Source of the DNA: Hymenobacter sp. ISL-91 | GTDB lineage: Bacteria; Bacteroidota; Bacteroidia; Cytophagales; Hymenobacteraceae | DNA length: 64,000 nucleotides | Assembly (NCBI RefSeq): GCF_018613725.1 | Contig: NZ_JAGGPS010000016.1 | Coordinates: 1 to 64,000, forward strand | Direction: 5' to 3' | The notes under the pieces: model-generated | Told to the model about the DNA's origin: nothing | Databases searched by the model: none | What the model saw: only the letters and a program-made list of their open reading frames with translations | Shown: piece by piece, positions 16,951 to 26,025 of the stretch | How the letters are laid out: every line of letters starts with the position of its first letter | Position numbering within the stretch: the first letter of the stretch is position 1 | Made by a program: the position numbers and the translations under genes

Positions 16951-17217
16951 GTGTCCGAACCTTCCACCCTCGTATCTGCCCCACCCATGCAACGTAGCGT
17001 GAAAGACCTGAAAATGGGCGAATCGGCTACGATTTGCTGTCTTCAGGACCCTGAAATGGCGCTCAAGCTGCTCGAAATGGGTTGTATCCCCGGGACGCAG
17101 GTCCGGCTCAACAGTCGGGCCCCGCTGGGTTGCCCCATTACGCTGGTAGTCGGTGAGCAGTGCGATTATACCCTGTCGCTCAGGGTGAGTGAGGCAGCCA
17201 CTATTCTGCTGAAATAA
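16951..17217 (+). CDS. feoA: FeoA family ferrous iron transport protein
   Basis: An 88-residue protein with the SH3-like FeoA fold: SVKDLKMGESATICCL, KLLEMGCIPGTQVRL, APLGCPITL and a YTLSLRVSEAATILL end. FeoA is a small cytosolic partner needed for FeoB-dependent Fe(II) uptake. The frame opens with GTG at 16951; an ATG at 16987 (MQRSVKDL) is the alternative and would leave exactly the conserved domain. The FeoB gene begins 11 bases after the stop, so the two are co-transcribed. Confidence 0.88.
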   Translation: MSEPSTLVSAPPMQRSVKDLKMGESATICCLQDPEMALKLLEMGCIPGTQVRLNSRAPLGCPITLVVGEQCDYTLSLRVSEAATILLK

Positions 17218-17228
17218 CGAGGGCCCGG

Positions 17229-19415
17229 ATGACGAGCGGGGAGGATATGATTACAGACCCGGCCGCTATTGCCGGATCGGCGGAGCGCCTGGAGTTGGCC
17301 GCCGGACGGACCGGGGGGCTACTGGCCCGTATCGCGCTAGTTGGTAACCCCAACTCGGGCAAATCGTCGCTGTTCAACCAACTCACTGGCCTCAACCAGA
17401 AAGTCGGCAATTTTCCTGGTGTCACCGTCGACCGCAAAACCGGCATCAGCCAGCTTACGCCCCAGTTACGGGCCGAAATAATAGACCTGCCGGGTACCTA
17501 TTCGCTCTACCCCAAGAGCCTGGACGAGAAGGTAATTACCAGCCTGTTCTACGACCATACCAGCCCGCAATACCCCGATTTTGTAGTGGTGACGGTAGAC
17601 GCCAGCAACCTGCGTCGCAATCTGCTGCTGTTCACGCAGCTGGCCGACTTAGGTTTGCCCGCCATCCTGGCTCTCAATATGATGGATACGGCCGAGCAGC
17701 ACGGTATCCAGGTGGATATTGCGGCCCTGCAGCAGGAGTTGGGCGTGCCCGTAGTGCCGCTGAATGCCCGCAAAGGCGTGGGTATTGCGGCCCTCAAAAT
17801 ACTGATGAGCCAGACGCTGGGGGCTCCCACCGAGCGGTTCTACGAGCCTGACGAGGAGTTGCTGCCCATGGTGCGGCAGATTCGCTACTACTTCAACCTG
17901 CACAACGATTACCTGGCGCTGCACTACGCCCACCAGTACCGCCACCTCGCCTTTTTGGGCCCCGATGACCGGGCCTACATCGAGGAGTTGACTGAGCAGT
18001 ACGACTTCAAGCCCACCGTTCGGCAGGCCCAGGAAACCATTGCCCGCTACGCCCGCGTCAATGAGATTCTGCTGAATTGCGTGACCGTGACGCGCACCGA
18101 GCAGAACGAGCCCTACAGCAACCGCCTCGACAAGGTGCTCACGCATCGGGTGTGGGGCTACGCCATCTTCTTCGGCATCCTGTTTCTGATGTTTCAGGCG
18201 GTATTTGCCTGGGCCAGCTACCCCATGGAGCTGATTGACCAGGGCGTGGCCTGGATTAACTCGCTTATCCAGACCAACTTCGACGGCCCGCTGATCAGTC
18301 TGCTGACGGAGGGTGTACTGGCGGGCCTGGGTGGCGTGCTGATTTTCATTCCACAGATTGCGCTGCTCTTCGCCTTTATTGCCGTGCTGGAGGAAACCGG
18401 CTACATGGCCCGCGTGACCTTTATGATGGACCGCATTATGCGGCGCTTCGGGCTGAACGGCAAGAGCATTGTGCCCCTGATTTCGGGCGTGGCCTGCGCC
18501 GTGCCGGCCATCATGAGCGCGCGCACCATCGAAAACCGCAAAGACCGGCTCATCACCATCTTCGTTACGCCGCTCATGTCGTGCTCGGCCCGCATTCCGG
18601 TGTACACCGTGCTTATTGGGCTGGTGGTGCCCGACGAGGCCGTGCTGGGCATCTTCAATCTGCGCGGCTTCGCTTTGATGGGGCTGTACCTGCTGGGCTT
18701 TTTCGCGGCCATTTTCTCGGCCTGGGCCATGAAACTGCTTATGCGTACCACCGAGCGGAGCTACTTCATCATGGAGTTTCCGGTGTACCGCTGGCCGCGC
18801 TGGAAAAACGTGGGCATTACTATTCTGGAAAAGGTGAAAACCTTCGTTTTCCAGGCGGGTAAGGTAATTCTGGCCATTTCCATCATCCTGTGGGTGCTGG
18901 CCACCTACGGCCCGCCCGGCCGCCTGGAGCAGGTAGAAACCCAGGCCCGCACCGCCGCCGCCGCCCAGCGCCTGACTGCCGACGAAACCGAGGCCCATGT
19001 GGCTTCTGAGCGACTCGAAAATTCCTACGCCGGCATCTTCGGCCACGTGCTGGAGCCGGCCATCCGTCCGCTGGGCTTCGACTGGAAAATTGGTATTTCG
19101 CTGATAACCTCCTTTGCCGCCCGCGAGGTATTTGTGGGCACTATGAGCACGATTTATAGCGTGGGTCAGGAGGCCGATGAACTGACGGTACAGCAAAAGC
19201 TGGCCGCCGAAAAGGACATTTACGGCCAGCCGTTCTTCACGCCGGCCCGCTCGTTTTCACTGCTCGTGTTCTACGTATTCGCCATGCAGTGCATGAGTAC
19301 CCTGGCTGCTACCTACCGCGAAACCAAAGGCTGGAAGTGGCCCATGCTCCAGCTCGTGTACATGACCGGCCTGGCTTACGTGGCCTCCTGGCTAGTATAT
19401 AGCCTGATGAGCTAA
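17229..19415 (+). CDS. feoB: Ferrous iron transporter FeoB
   Basis: A 728-residue inner-membrane Fe(II) transporter. The N-terminal G domain has G1 GNPNSGKS (39-46), G2 near GVTVDRKTG (64-72), G3 DLPG (86-89) and G4 NMMD (150-153). A helical GDI-like spacer follows, then the membrane part from about 310 with two Gate regions (TFMMDRIMRRFGLNGKSIVPLISG, and SLITSFAAREVFVGTMST) holding the conserved cysteine segment VACAVPAIMS. Length is normal. It follows feoA by 11 bases. The gene ends 11 bases before a family A palindrome. Confidence 0.95.
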   Translation: MTSGEDMITDPAAIAGSAERLELAAGRTGGLLARIALVGNPNSGKSSLFNQLTGLNQKVGNFPGVTVDRKTGISQLTPQLRAEIIDLPGTYSLYPKSLDEKVITSLFYDHTSPQYPDFVVVTVDASNLRRNLLLFTQLADLGLPAILALNMMDTAEQHGIQVDIAALQQELGVPVVPLNARKGVGIAALKILMSQTLGAPTERFYEPDEELLPMVRQIRYYFNLHNDYLALHYAHQYRHLAFLGPDDRAYIEELTEQYDFKPTVRQAQETIARYARVNEILLNCVTVTRTEQNEPYSNRLDKVLTHRVWGYAIFFGILFLMFQAVFAWASYPMELIDQGVAWINSLIQTNFDGPLISLLTEGVLAGLGGVLIFIPQIALLFAFIAVLEETGYMARVTFMMDRIMRRFGLNGKSIVPLISGVACAVPAIMSARTIENRKDRLITIFVTPLMSCSARIPVYTVLIGLVVPDEAVLGIFNLRGFALMGLYLLGFFAAIFSAWAMKLLMRTTERSYFIMEFPVYRWPRWKNVGITILEKVKTFVFQAGKVILAISIILWVLATYGPPGRLEQVETQARTAAAAQRLTADETEAHVASERLENSYAGIFGHVLEPAIRPLGFDWKIGISLITSFAAREVFVGTMSTIYSVGQEADELTVQQKLAAEKDIYGQPFFTPARSFSLLVFYVFAMQCMSTLAATYRETKGWKWPMLQLVYMTGLAYVASWLVYSLMS

Positions 19416-19426
19416 GCACTATAGCA

Positions 19427-19511
19427 CGACGTAGGGGCGGGGCTTGTCCCCGCCCGCCGTTGAACGATTACCGGTGCAGTGGCGGGCGGGGGCAAGCCCG
19501 CCCCTACATCC
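19427..19511. repeat. GC-rich palindromic repeat, family A copy 3
   Basis: The left arm (from 19427, GTAGGGGCGGGGCTTGTCCC) and the right arm (to 19511) are inverted copies; the right arm lacks one C. It lies between the convergent feoB and RsmI-like genes and overlaps the last codons and stop of the latter. Confidence 0.92.
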
Positions 19512-20211
19512 CCACCAAGAACACGGCCGGCTGCTTATGAATATCGGGGCGGGGGCGCTTGCGCCAACCGGCCACCGTATCGGTGACGATGAACTCGTTG
19601 GGAGCCGTGAGGCTGGCGGCCACGCAGAGCCGGGTGCCGGGGTGTAGCCCGGCCAGCAAATCGTCGAGCAGGGGCAGGTTGCGGTAGGGTGTTTCGATGA
19701 ACAGCTGGGTCTGGTGCAGCTGCAGGGCCTGTTGCTGCAGCTTTTTGATGGCCGCCAGCCGCGGAGCCCGCTCGATGGGCAGGTATCCGTGAAAGGTAAA
19801 GCTCTGCCCGTTCATCCCCGAAGCCATCAGGGCCAGGAGCAGGCTGCTGGGCCCCACCAGCGGCACTACCGTAATGCCCAGCTGGTGGGCGCGGCGGGCC
19901 AGTTCGGCCCCCGGGTCGGCAATACCGGGGCAGCCGGCCTCCGAAATTACGCCCGCATCCTGGCCCTGCAGTACGGGCTGAAGCGCGACCTGCACCTGGG
20001 CCTCGGTGCTATCCTTGTCGATTACGCTGATGCGTAGCTGCTCGATAACCTGCGCCGGTGCTACGCGCTTGATAAAGCGGCGGGCCGTGCGGGCATTTTC
20101 TACCAGAAAGCACGACAGCGCCGCCACCTGCGTGGCTACCTGCGGCGGCAGCACCTGCGCCTCCGTGTCGTCGGCCAGAATGGTAGGAATCAGGTAAAGC
20201 GTGCCGGGCAT
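19504..20211 (-). CDS. RsmI-like tetrapyrrole-methylase-fold SAM methyltransferase
   Basis: A 235-residue product from the ATG at 20211 (MPGTLYLIPTILADD). It has the tetrapyrrole methylase / RsmI fold: GQDAGVISEAGCPGIADPGAELARRAHQLG (the SAM-binding region), VVPLVGPSSLLLALMASGMNGQSFTFHGYLP and QLFIETPYRNLPLLDDLL. RsmI methylates the ribose of C1402 in 16S rRNA. This shorter form, lacking the usual C-terminal extension, is often labelled only SAM-dependent methyltransferase, so the rRNA target is likely but not proven. Its stop codon lies inside a family A palindrome. Confidence 0.82.
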   Translation of the reverse strand: MPGTLYLIPTILADDTEAQVLPPQVATQVAALSCFLVENARTARRFIKRVAPAQVIEQLRISVIDKDSTEAQVQVALQPVLQGQDAGVISEAGCPGIADPGAELARRAHQLGITVVPLVGPSSLLLALMASGMNGQSFTFHGYLPIERAPRLAAIKKLQQQALQLHQTQLFIETPYRNLPLLDDLLAGLHPGTRLCVAASLTAPNEFIVTDTVAGWRKRPRPDIHKQPAVFLVGM

Positions 20212-20246
20212 GGGTATAGCTGAGTGCGTTGGTGAATCATTCTTCA

Positions 20247-20271
20247 TCCTTCGCTGCGCTCAGGATGACAG
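20247..20271. repeat. Family B repeat, single arm (right-type)
   Basis: TCCTTCGCTGCGCTCAGGAT followed by GACAG equals the right arm of the palindrome at 27384-27483. It stands alone in the gap between two minus-strand genes. Confidence 0.88.
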
Positions 20272-20281
20272 ATAGGCCTGT

Positions 20282-21061
20282 TTACATCCCCATAAAGGAC
20301 TGCACCAGACCGAACACTTCATCGGGCTTTTCGGAATGCACCCAGTGGCCGGCGTCGAGTACGGTGGCCACCTGCGAGTTGGGAAACAAGGCCGGAATGC
20401 CCTGCCGCTTATCGTCGGCGTCGATGTAGTCGGAGGTGCCGCCGTTGATGAAAAGCGCCGGTTTAAGAAAGGGCCGCGCACCCATAATTTCGGCCCCGAT
20501 GCTGGCCATCTGCTCGGTAAGCACGGGCAGGTTCACGCGCCAGGCAAACGAGTTATCCTCCTGGCGGTAAAGGTTTTTAAGTAGAAACTGCCGCACGCCG
20601 AAGCTGGAGATATGGCGGGCTAGGGCGTCGTCGGCGGCTTGGCGGCCGGTGCATTGGGTGAAGTCGACCGAGTTCAGACCCGCCAGAATAGCATCCTGGT
20701 GGCGCATATCGGAGGCGCGAGGGGCAATATCGACTACAATAAGTTTGCCCAGCCGGTCGGGGTAGTTGAGGGCGAAACGCATGGCCACCTTGCCCCCCAT
20801 GCTATGGCCGAGCAGCGTGGTTTCGGGCCCCAACTCCAGTTGCTCGAACAGGCCCAGCACATCGGCGGCCATAGCCGGGTAGGTATGCTCGGGTGAGTGG
20901 GGCGAGCGGCCGTGGTTGCGCAAATCAGCCGAAATAACGCGGTGGCCGGCCTCTGCCCAGCGCCGGGCCAGTGTCTGCCAGTTGTCGAGGGTGCCAAACA
21001 GGCCGTGCAGGATAACCAGCGGGGTGCCCTGCCCCGTTTCGCGGTAGTGGAGTTGCAGCAT
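20282..21061 (-). CDS. Alpha/beta hydrolase (YbfF-like esterase)
   Basis: A 259-residue product from the ATG at 21061 (MLQLHYRETGQG). A TTG three codons upstream (21070) overlaps the -7 element and is less likely. The fold is typical: LVILHGLFGTLDNW (oxyanion loop), ISADLRNHGRSPHS, the nucleophile elbow GHSMGG, a cap region with RQFLLKNLYR, an acid near FINGGTSDYID and the histidine in AGHWVHSEKP. This pattern fits the YbfF acyl-thioesterase/esterase group. The substrate is unknown. Cytoplasmic. Confidence 0.82.
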   Translation of the reverse strand: MLQLHYRETGQGTPLVILHGLFGTLDNWQTLARRWAEAGHRVISADLRNHGRSPHSPEHTYPAMAADVLGLFEQLELGPETTLLGHSMGGKVAMRFALNYPDRLGKLIVVDIAPRASDMRHQDAILAGLNSVDFTQCTGRQAADDALARHISSFGVRQFLLKNLYRQEDNSFAWRVNLPVLTEQMASIGAEIMGARPFLKPALFINGGTSDYIDADDKRQGIPALFPNSQVATVLDAGHWVHSEKPDEVFGLVQSFMGM

Positions 21062-21067
21062 AGGCTG

Positions 21068-21075
21068 CAAAAATA
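21068..21075 (-). promoter_or_regulatory. Bacteroidota -7 element, start-proximal, for the hydrolase
   Basis: The minus strand reads TATTTTTG, a perfect TAnnTTTG match, six bases before the ATG at 21061. This placement predicts a leaderless or nearly leaderless mRNA. Confidence 0.5.
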
Positions 21076-21121
21076 GTGAAATGGGTTGGGGGACGGCGGC
21101 TTTCCTTTCTCAAGGCTCCGC

Positions 21122-23026
21122 CTAACCCTCCTGGGCCGGAGCTTCGGGCAGGGCGGCGGGCAGCGCAACATATACCGTAGTGCCCTGGCCAAGTGTGCTT
21201 TCAATGCGCAGGGAGCCGGCCTGCCGGCTGGCAAAGGCCCGGCATAGTAGCAGCCCCAGACCTGTGCCTGAGCGCGGGCCCTGCAGCGGTTGGGCCAGGG
21301 CTTCGGAGCTGTGTAGGGCGCCTATCTGTTCGGGCGTCATTCCTGCCCCCGTGTCTTCTACCCGCAATGTTATACGTCCGGGGCTGGTTTCCGCAGCGGC
21401 CAGCCAAACCTGTCCGCCCGAAGGCGTAAACTTGAGCGCATTGCCTACCAGGTTGCGCAGGATGGTCTGGGTCATGTGAGAATCGGCCCAGAGCAAAAGG
21501 CTCGGGCTGGCATCGAGGTGCATCGTAAGCTGCTTGGCCTCCAGAGCATTGGCATACAGGCGGCGCGTGTCTTCGAACAACTCGGCCACGGCCAGCGCCC
21601 GCGGCCGGAAAGCCAGTTCGCCCGTCTGGCTGACGGCCCAGTTGAGCAGATTATCGAGCAGGTGATTGAGCTGCTGGGCCGATTGGCGCACCAGCTCGGG
21701 CAGGCGGCGTAGGCCGGCCTCGTCGCCCTGGCGCAGGTAAAAGTCAATCAGCTCGGTAACGCTGGCAAACGACGTAACAGGACCGCGCAGGTCGTGGGCT
21801 ACAATGGCATATAGGCGGTCTTTGGAGGCGGCTACCTGGCGCAGCTCGGCCGAGGCCTGCTCCAGGGCCTTATTGTTGGCCGCCACTGCAGCGCGGCTGC
21901 GGCGCAATTTAGTATAGAGCAGCCCGCCCCCACCCAAACCCAACAGCAGCGCCAATATGGCTACCACCTGGGCCCGGTTGCGTTGCTGCATCACGTTTTC
22001 GCGGTCGGTGAGCTGTTGGATGATTCGCTCTTTGTCGGCCGTTTCGTAGCGGGTTTGCAGGGCCAGCAGGGTTTGCAGGCGCGAGCGGCTATTGAGGCTG
22101 TCGTTGAGGCTGCGAAACCGCAGCTGCCACTCGTAGGCTTGGTCGTACTCGCGGCGGGCCGCGCTGATGTCGGCCAGCAGACTGTAAGCATCAAGCACCC
22201 GCTCCTGGTAATCGAGGGTGCGGGCCAGGCCCAGGGCCCGGCGGGTGAGCTCCTCCGCTTCTTCCAACTCGTTTTTGAGCAGCAGCACCGTGGCCAGCAG
22301 TTCCAGGTGGCCGGCTTCGAAGCGCTGGCCGGGTAGGGGCTCCAGCAGGCTCACGGCTTTGCGCAGCAAGCCTTCGGCCGTGTTCAGGCGCTGCATCTGC
22401 AGATAGTATGTGCCCAGGTTGGCCAAATACAGCGACTCGCCGGCCCGGTCGCCGTGGCGGCGGGCCAGTGCCAGTGCCCGGCGGGTAAAAAGCATCCCCC
22501 GCGAGCGGTAGCGCATCGTAAAATACAGGTTGCCCAGGTTACCGAATAGCATCAGCTGCGAGCTTACCTTCACAGCGGGCTCGTAGGCATACTGAAGGGC
22601 CCGGCGGTAGTTAAGCAGGGCTGCGGCCGTGTCGTTGCGCTCATGGTACACGCTGCCCATGCCCGTAAAGCTGCGCACCAGCCCATCGGTGGAACGCAGC
22701 AGCCGGGCCAGCAGCAGCGCTTCCTGCTGCAGCTCCAGCGCATGCGGGCCATCGGCCAGGTTGGCATAGCAGCTGGCCAGCGCCAGCAGCCCCCGCATCA
22801 GGCCGGGGCGGTCGGATAGCTTGCGAGCCAGGGTTACTGCCTGCTCGCCGTAGCGCAGTGCCCGGGTTGGGTGGTTGTCGTGCAGCAGGTAGCACAGCTC
22901 ATTCAGCAGCCGCACACGGCCTGTATCGGCTGGCTGGGTTTGCAGCTGCTGCTGCAGCTCGGGCACCGTCGCAGCTCGCCCCCACAGGCTACTGAGCAGC
23001 AAGGCAACGAGCAGAAAGCAGCGCAT
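21122..23026 (-). CDS. TPR-containing membrane sensor histidine kinase
   Basis: A 634-residue protein. It has a signal peptide at 1-19, a sensor region of tetratricopeptide-like helices at about 25-330 (for example ALRYGEQAVTLARKLSDRPG and SLYLANLGTYYLQMQRLNTA), and one membrane helix at about 340-357 (VVAILALLLGLGGGGLLY). The kinase core has the H box AIVAHDLRGPVTS with the phospho-accepting His at 411, the N box NLVGNALKFTPSGG, the G1 box VEDTGAGM and the G2 box GTGLGLLLCR. No receiver domain or adjacent response regulator is present, so the partner is elsewhere. Such periplasmic-TPR kinases are frequent in Bacteroidota; the signal is unknown. Confidence 0.88.
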   Translation of the reverse strand: MRCFLLVALLLSSLWGRAATVPELQQQLQTQPADTGRVRLLNELCYLLHDNHPTRALRYGEQAVTLARKLSDRPGLMRGLLALASCYANLADGPHALELQQEALLLARLLRSTDGLVRSFTGMGSVYHERNDTAAALLNYRRALQYAYEPAVKVSSQLMLFGNLGNLYFTMRYRSRGMLFTRRALALARRHGDRAGESLYLANLGTYYLQMQRLNTAEGLLRKAVSLLEPLPGQRFEAGHLELLATVLLLKNELEEAEELTRRALGLARTLDYQERVLDAYSLLADISAARREYDQAYEWQLRFRSLNDSLNSRSRLQTLLALQTRYETADKERIIQQLTDRENVMQQRNRAQVVAILALLLGLGGGGLLYTKLRRSRAAVAANNKALEQASAELRQVAASKDRLYAIVAHDLRGPVTSFASVTELIDFYLRQGDEAGLRRLPELVRQSAQQLNHLLDNLLNWAVSQTGELAFRPRALAVAELFEDTRRLYANALEAKQLTMHLDASPSLLLWADSHMTQTILRNLVGNALKFTPSGGQVWLAAAETSPGRITLRVEDTGAGMTPEQIGALHSSEALAQPLQGPRSGTGLGLLLCRAFASRQAGSLRIESTLGQGTTVYVALPAALPEAPAQEG

Positions 23027-23271
23027 CGGTAACTGATAAGGAGGAAATATAGCTGGCGCAGGCGCAGCCCCACTGCGGCACTGATGGCGCTAAATATAGT
23101 CTTTTGTAACTGTCAATCAACGTGCCGGCGGGCGGCTTATTGCCTTGTCCCCGCTAACGCAGCATAGCGGTACTTAGTTGGCCTCGTAGCGGCTCGGGTG
23201 GTGCGTATAAGAGCCGGAACAAACGGTAAGCAACAGTGGCTGCTTCCTGGTAGCGCCCGCACCAGTAGCCG

Positions 23272-23865
23272 TTACAGCCAGCAAATCCAGGTCTGGCGGC
23301 GCTCCAGCGGGGTGTTGCGCAGAAAATCGGTCAGCGGCTGCAGGTCCGTCAGGGCCGACGTCAGGGTTAGCGTCTGGCCGTTTCGCAAGTGCAGGCGCAG
23401 GTAGTCATAGGAGCTCCAGAAGGCCCGGCGTGAGCTACACGTTACCCGCTCCACGCGCAGCAGGTCGTGCTTTTCAAACGGAACCCGGGCCCCGTCCTCG
23501 TACACTTCCAGCCGATTCTGTTTGGGCTCGAAAACCAGCGTGGTATGCAGGTTACGCAGGCTATACTGCCCGTGCAGCAGCAGCGCCGGACCCGCAAAGC
23601 CCAGCACGACCACCGTCATAGCCAGCAGCAGAATCCACTCGTGCGGGGCCAGTGTATCGGCATAAAAAAACGCCCCCAGAAACGGCAGCCCCACGCCCAG
23701 GCACAGCAGTGGCCAGAACAACAGCCGCAGTTGCCGGGCATAGTTGAGCCGGTAGGTGTGGCTTTTGCGGCTGAACAGGCCGCTGAACAGCCGCAGCCCC
23801 AGCACCAGGGCAGCCACCAGCGCGGCTACCTCCAGAAGCGGCCGTAGGAAGGAGAGAAGCTTCAT
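23272..23865 (-). CDS. Hypothetical membrane protein with PH-like C-terminal part
   Basis: A 197-residue protein. Hydrophobic segments lie at about 10-28, 45-65 and 75-98, then a soluble strand-rich tail (LVFEPKQNRLEVYEDGARVPF, LLRVERV, YDYLRLHLRNGQTLTLT) that looks like a bacterial PH-type domain, as in other small membrane proteins. I do not recognise a named family. It starts 9 bases after the selD stop on the same strand, so the two may share a transcript. Confidence 0.6.
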   Translation of the reverse strand: MKLLSFLRPLLEVAALVAALVLGLRLFSGLFSRKSHTYRLNYARQLRLLFWPLLCLGVGLPFLGAFFYADTLAPHEWILLLAMTVVVLGFAGPALLLHGQYSLRNLHTTLVFEPKQNRLEVYEDGARVPFEKHDLLRVERVTCSSRRAFWSSYDYLRLHLRNGQTLTLTSALTDLQPLTDFLRNTPLERRQTWICWL

Positions 23866-23874
23866 TCGTGGGGC

Positions 23875-24921
23875 TTAGCTCACCAGAATCCAGGGCTCGT
23901 CGGCCTGATGGGCCCGCAACGTGCCAAAGGGCTCCAGCGCCAGCCCATGCTGTCCGAACACAGCCCGCACCGCTTCGCGGCCCGCCGGGTCTACGCACAC
24001 GAGCAGGCCACCCGAAGTTTGGGGGTCGCAGAGCCAGGCGCGCTGCTCATCGGTTACGTCGCCCACCTTGTGGCCGTACGAATCCCAGTTGCGCACCGTA
24101 CCGCCCGGAATCGACTTCTGGGCGTAATAGGCGGCGGCTTCCGGAATCAGGGGCACCTTGTCGAACTCGATTTCAGCGGTCAGGTTGCTGCCTTCGCACA
24201 CCTCGGCTAAGTGGCCAAGCAGTCCGAAACCAGTTACGTCGGTCATGGCGCGCACGGCTTCCAACGGCCCTAGCTCAGCCCCGATTTTGTTGAGCATCAT
24301 CATGCTCCGCGGAGCTAGTTGCTCGTCTTCGGGACGTAGGATGCCTTTTTTCTGGGCAGTCGTCAGCATGCCCACGCCCAGCGGCTTGGTAAGGTACAGC
24401 TCGCAGCCAGCGGTGGCCGTGTCGTTCTGCTTGAGGTTTTTGATGTCGAGCAGCCCCGTTACTGCTAGGCCGAAAATGGGTTCTGGCGAGTCGATGCTAT
24501 GGCCGCCGGCCAGCGGAATACCCGCCTCGGCGCAGATGCTGCGGCTGCCTTCAATTACGCGGCGGGCCACTTCGGGCGGCAGCTTATCAATGGGCCAGCC
24601 CAGTACGGCAATAGCCATAATCGGCCGTCCGCCCATAGCGTACACATCGGAAATAGCGTTGGCTGAGGCAATGCGTCCAAAATCGTAGGCATCATCGACG
24701 ATGGGCATGAAGAAGTCGGTGGTGCTGATAACGGCCTGTCCGCCGCCAATGTCGTACACGGCCGCATCATCGCGTGAGGCGTTGCCTACCAGCAGCTTGT
24801 CATGGGTGGGCTGAGGCAGGCTGGTGTGCAGAATCTGGTCGAGCACTTTAGGCGCAATTTTGCAGCCGCAGCCGGCGCCGTGGCTGTATTGGGTCAGGCG
24901 GATTTTATCGGTTTCAGTCAT
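23875..24921 (-). CDS. selD: Selenide, water dikinase SelD
   Basis: A 348-residue enzyme making selenophosphate from selenide and ATP. The N-terminal [11 protein letters not shown] motif carries the catalytic cysteine (Cys 18; cysteine, not selenocysteine) and Lys 21. [49 protein letters not shown] and [15 protein letters not shown] are the ATP/Mg-binding signatures of the family. Length is normal. The next gene upstream on this strand is the tRNA 2-selenouridine synthase, 67 bases away, which defines the use of the product. No selA, selB or selC is seen in the window. Confidence 0.94.
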   Translation of the reverse strand: MTETDKIRLTQYSHGAGCGCKIAPKVLDQILHTSLPQPTHDKLLVGNASRDDAAVYDIGGGQAVISTTDFFMPIVDDAYDFGRIASANAISDVYAMGGRPIMAIAVLGWPIDKLPPEVARRVIEGSRSICAEAGIPLAGGHSIDSPEPIFGLAVTGLLDIKNLKQNDTATAGCELYLTKPLGVGMLTTAQKKGILRPEDEQLAPRSMMMLNKIGAELGPLEAVRAMTDVTGFGLLGHLAEVCEGSNLTAEIEFDKVPLIPEAAAYYAQKSIPGGTVRNWDSYGHKVGDVTDEQRAWLCDPQTSGGLLVCVDPAGREAVRAVFGQHGLALEPFGTLRAHQADEPWILVS

Positions 24922-24988
24922 GTTGTTTCGTTTGGTTGAGTTCCTGTGGAGGAACGCGCAGTACGGTACAGATCTGTTCAGCGCCCTG

Positions 24989-26008
24989 CTATAGAAATGC
25001 CTTTTGAGCCGCTGCCAGTACCAGCCTGGCGTTTATCAGCGGGTCGCAGGTGTCAGAAGGTACAGTTACGAAGGGGCGGCCGTCGAGGCCGTGCGAGTAA
25101 GTTTTGTCGTAGTAGTCGAGTACCAGGCTTACCATTTTGGCCATATCGTTTTCGCCAATGGCCGACAGGGCTTCCTTGGTGGCCAGCCCGCCCAGGCGCT
25201 TACGGATGCGCAGCACCGAAGCGGCCAGCGCGGCCGGGTCTTGGCGGCCGTACTCGTCGGCCAGTTTGGCTACGCGTACTTCGCGCGGAATTTCCAGCAC
25301 TACCAACGGGGCCGTGCGCAGCTGCTCGAACAGCCCGCCGGGCACTGCCACGCGCCCAATGCCGCGGCTTTCATCCTCCACCCAAAACGGGCCCTCAACG
25401 GGCAGCGCGGCCAGCCGGGCGGCCAAATCGTTCTCAAACTGCTCCTGGGTGGGCTGCTCGGGCTGGCCGATGCTGCCGAAGGCCGAGCCTTTGTGAGATG
25501 CTAAGCCTTCGAGGTCGAGCACGGGCTGCTGTTGGGCCGCCAGCGCGTGCAGCACGTCGGTTTTACCCGAGCCCGTGAGGCCACCCAGTACCCACATAGT
25601 GCGGGGCTGCTCGAACTCAGCCAGCGCCCAGTGGCGGTAGTCCTTGTAGCCTTTATCCAGCAGCTGCACCTGAAAACCGGCCAACTCCAGCAGCCACTGT
25701 ACGGCTCCCGAGCGCATGCCGCCCCGCCAGCAATGCACCCGCACCTGTTTGCTGGGGGCCATTTTGCCGGCCAGCTTCACCATTTGGCTCATGCGCGGGC
25801 CAAACAAATCGAGGCCCAGCAGCACGGCTTTGTCCTGGCTCTGCTGCTTGTAGGTGGTGCCGATGCGGGCCCGCTCGTCGTCGGTGAAGAGCGGAAAGCT
25901 GACAGCCCCCGGAATATGTCCCTGTGCATACTCGACCGGTGCCCGCACATCCAGAACAGGCACGTTGGTATCGGTTTGCAAAAAATCAGGCAGGGTAAGA
26001 CGGGGCAT
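24989..26008 (-). CDS. mnmH: tRNA 2-selenouridine synthase
   Basis: A 339-residue enzyme from the ATG at 26008 ([11 protein letters not shown]). An N-terminal rhodanese domain (about 10-130) has the catalytic cysteine at 93 in [11 protein letters not shown]. It is followed by a P-loop domain with GGLTGSGKT at 142-150. MnmH replaces sulfur by selenium in the wobble 2-thiouridine of Lys, Glu and Gln tRNAs, using selenophosphate from SelD. It lies 17 bases after pdxJ and 67 bases before selD on the same strand. The longer frame to 26113 would overlap pdxJ and is rejected. Confidence 0.92.
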   Translation of the reverse strand: MPRLTLPDFLQTDTNVPVLDVRAPVEYAQGHIPGAVSFPLFTDDERARIGTTYKQQSQDKAVLLGLDLFGPRMSQMVKLAGKMAPSKQVRVHCWRGGMRSGAVQWLLELAGFQVQLLDKGYKDYRHWALAEFEQPRTMWVLGGLTGSGKTDVLHALAAQQQPVLDLEGLASHKGSAFGSIGQPEQPTQEQFENDLAARLAALPVEGPFWVEDESRGIGRVAVPGGLFEQLRTAPLVVLEIPREVRVAKLADEYGRQDPAALAASVLRIRKRLGGLATKEALSAIGENDMAKMVSLVLDYYDKTYSHGLDGRPFVTVPSDTCDPLINARLVLAAAQKAFL

Positions 26009-26025
26009 TTCGTTGAATTGAAAAT

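Noticed and set aside
17649..19196. A 515-codon minus-strand open frame
   Set aside because: Antisense shadow of feoB, which carries all expected G and membrane motifs.
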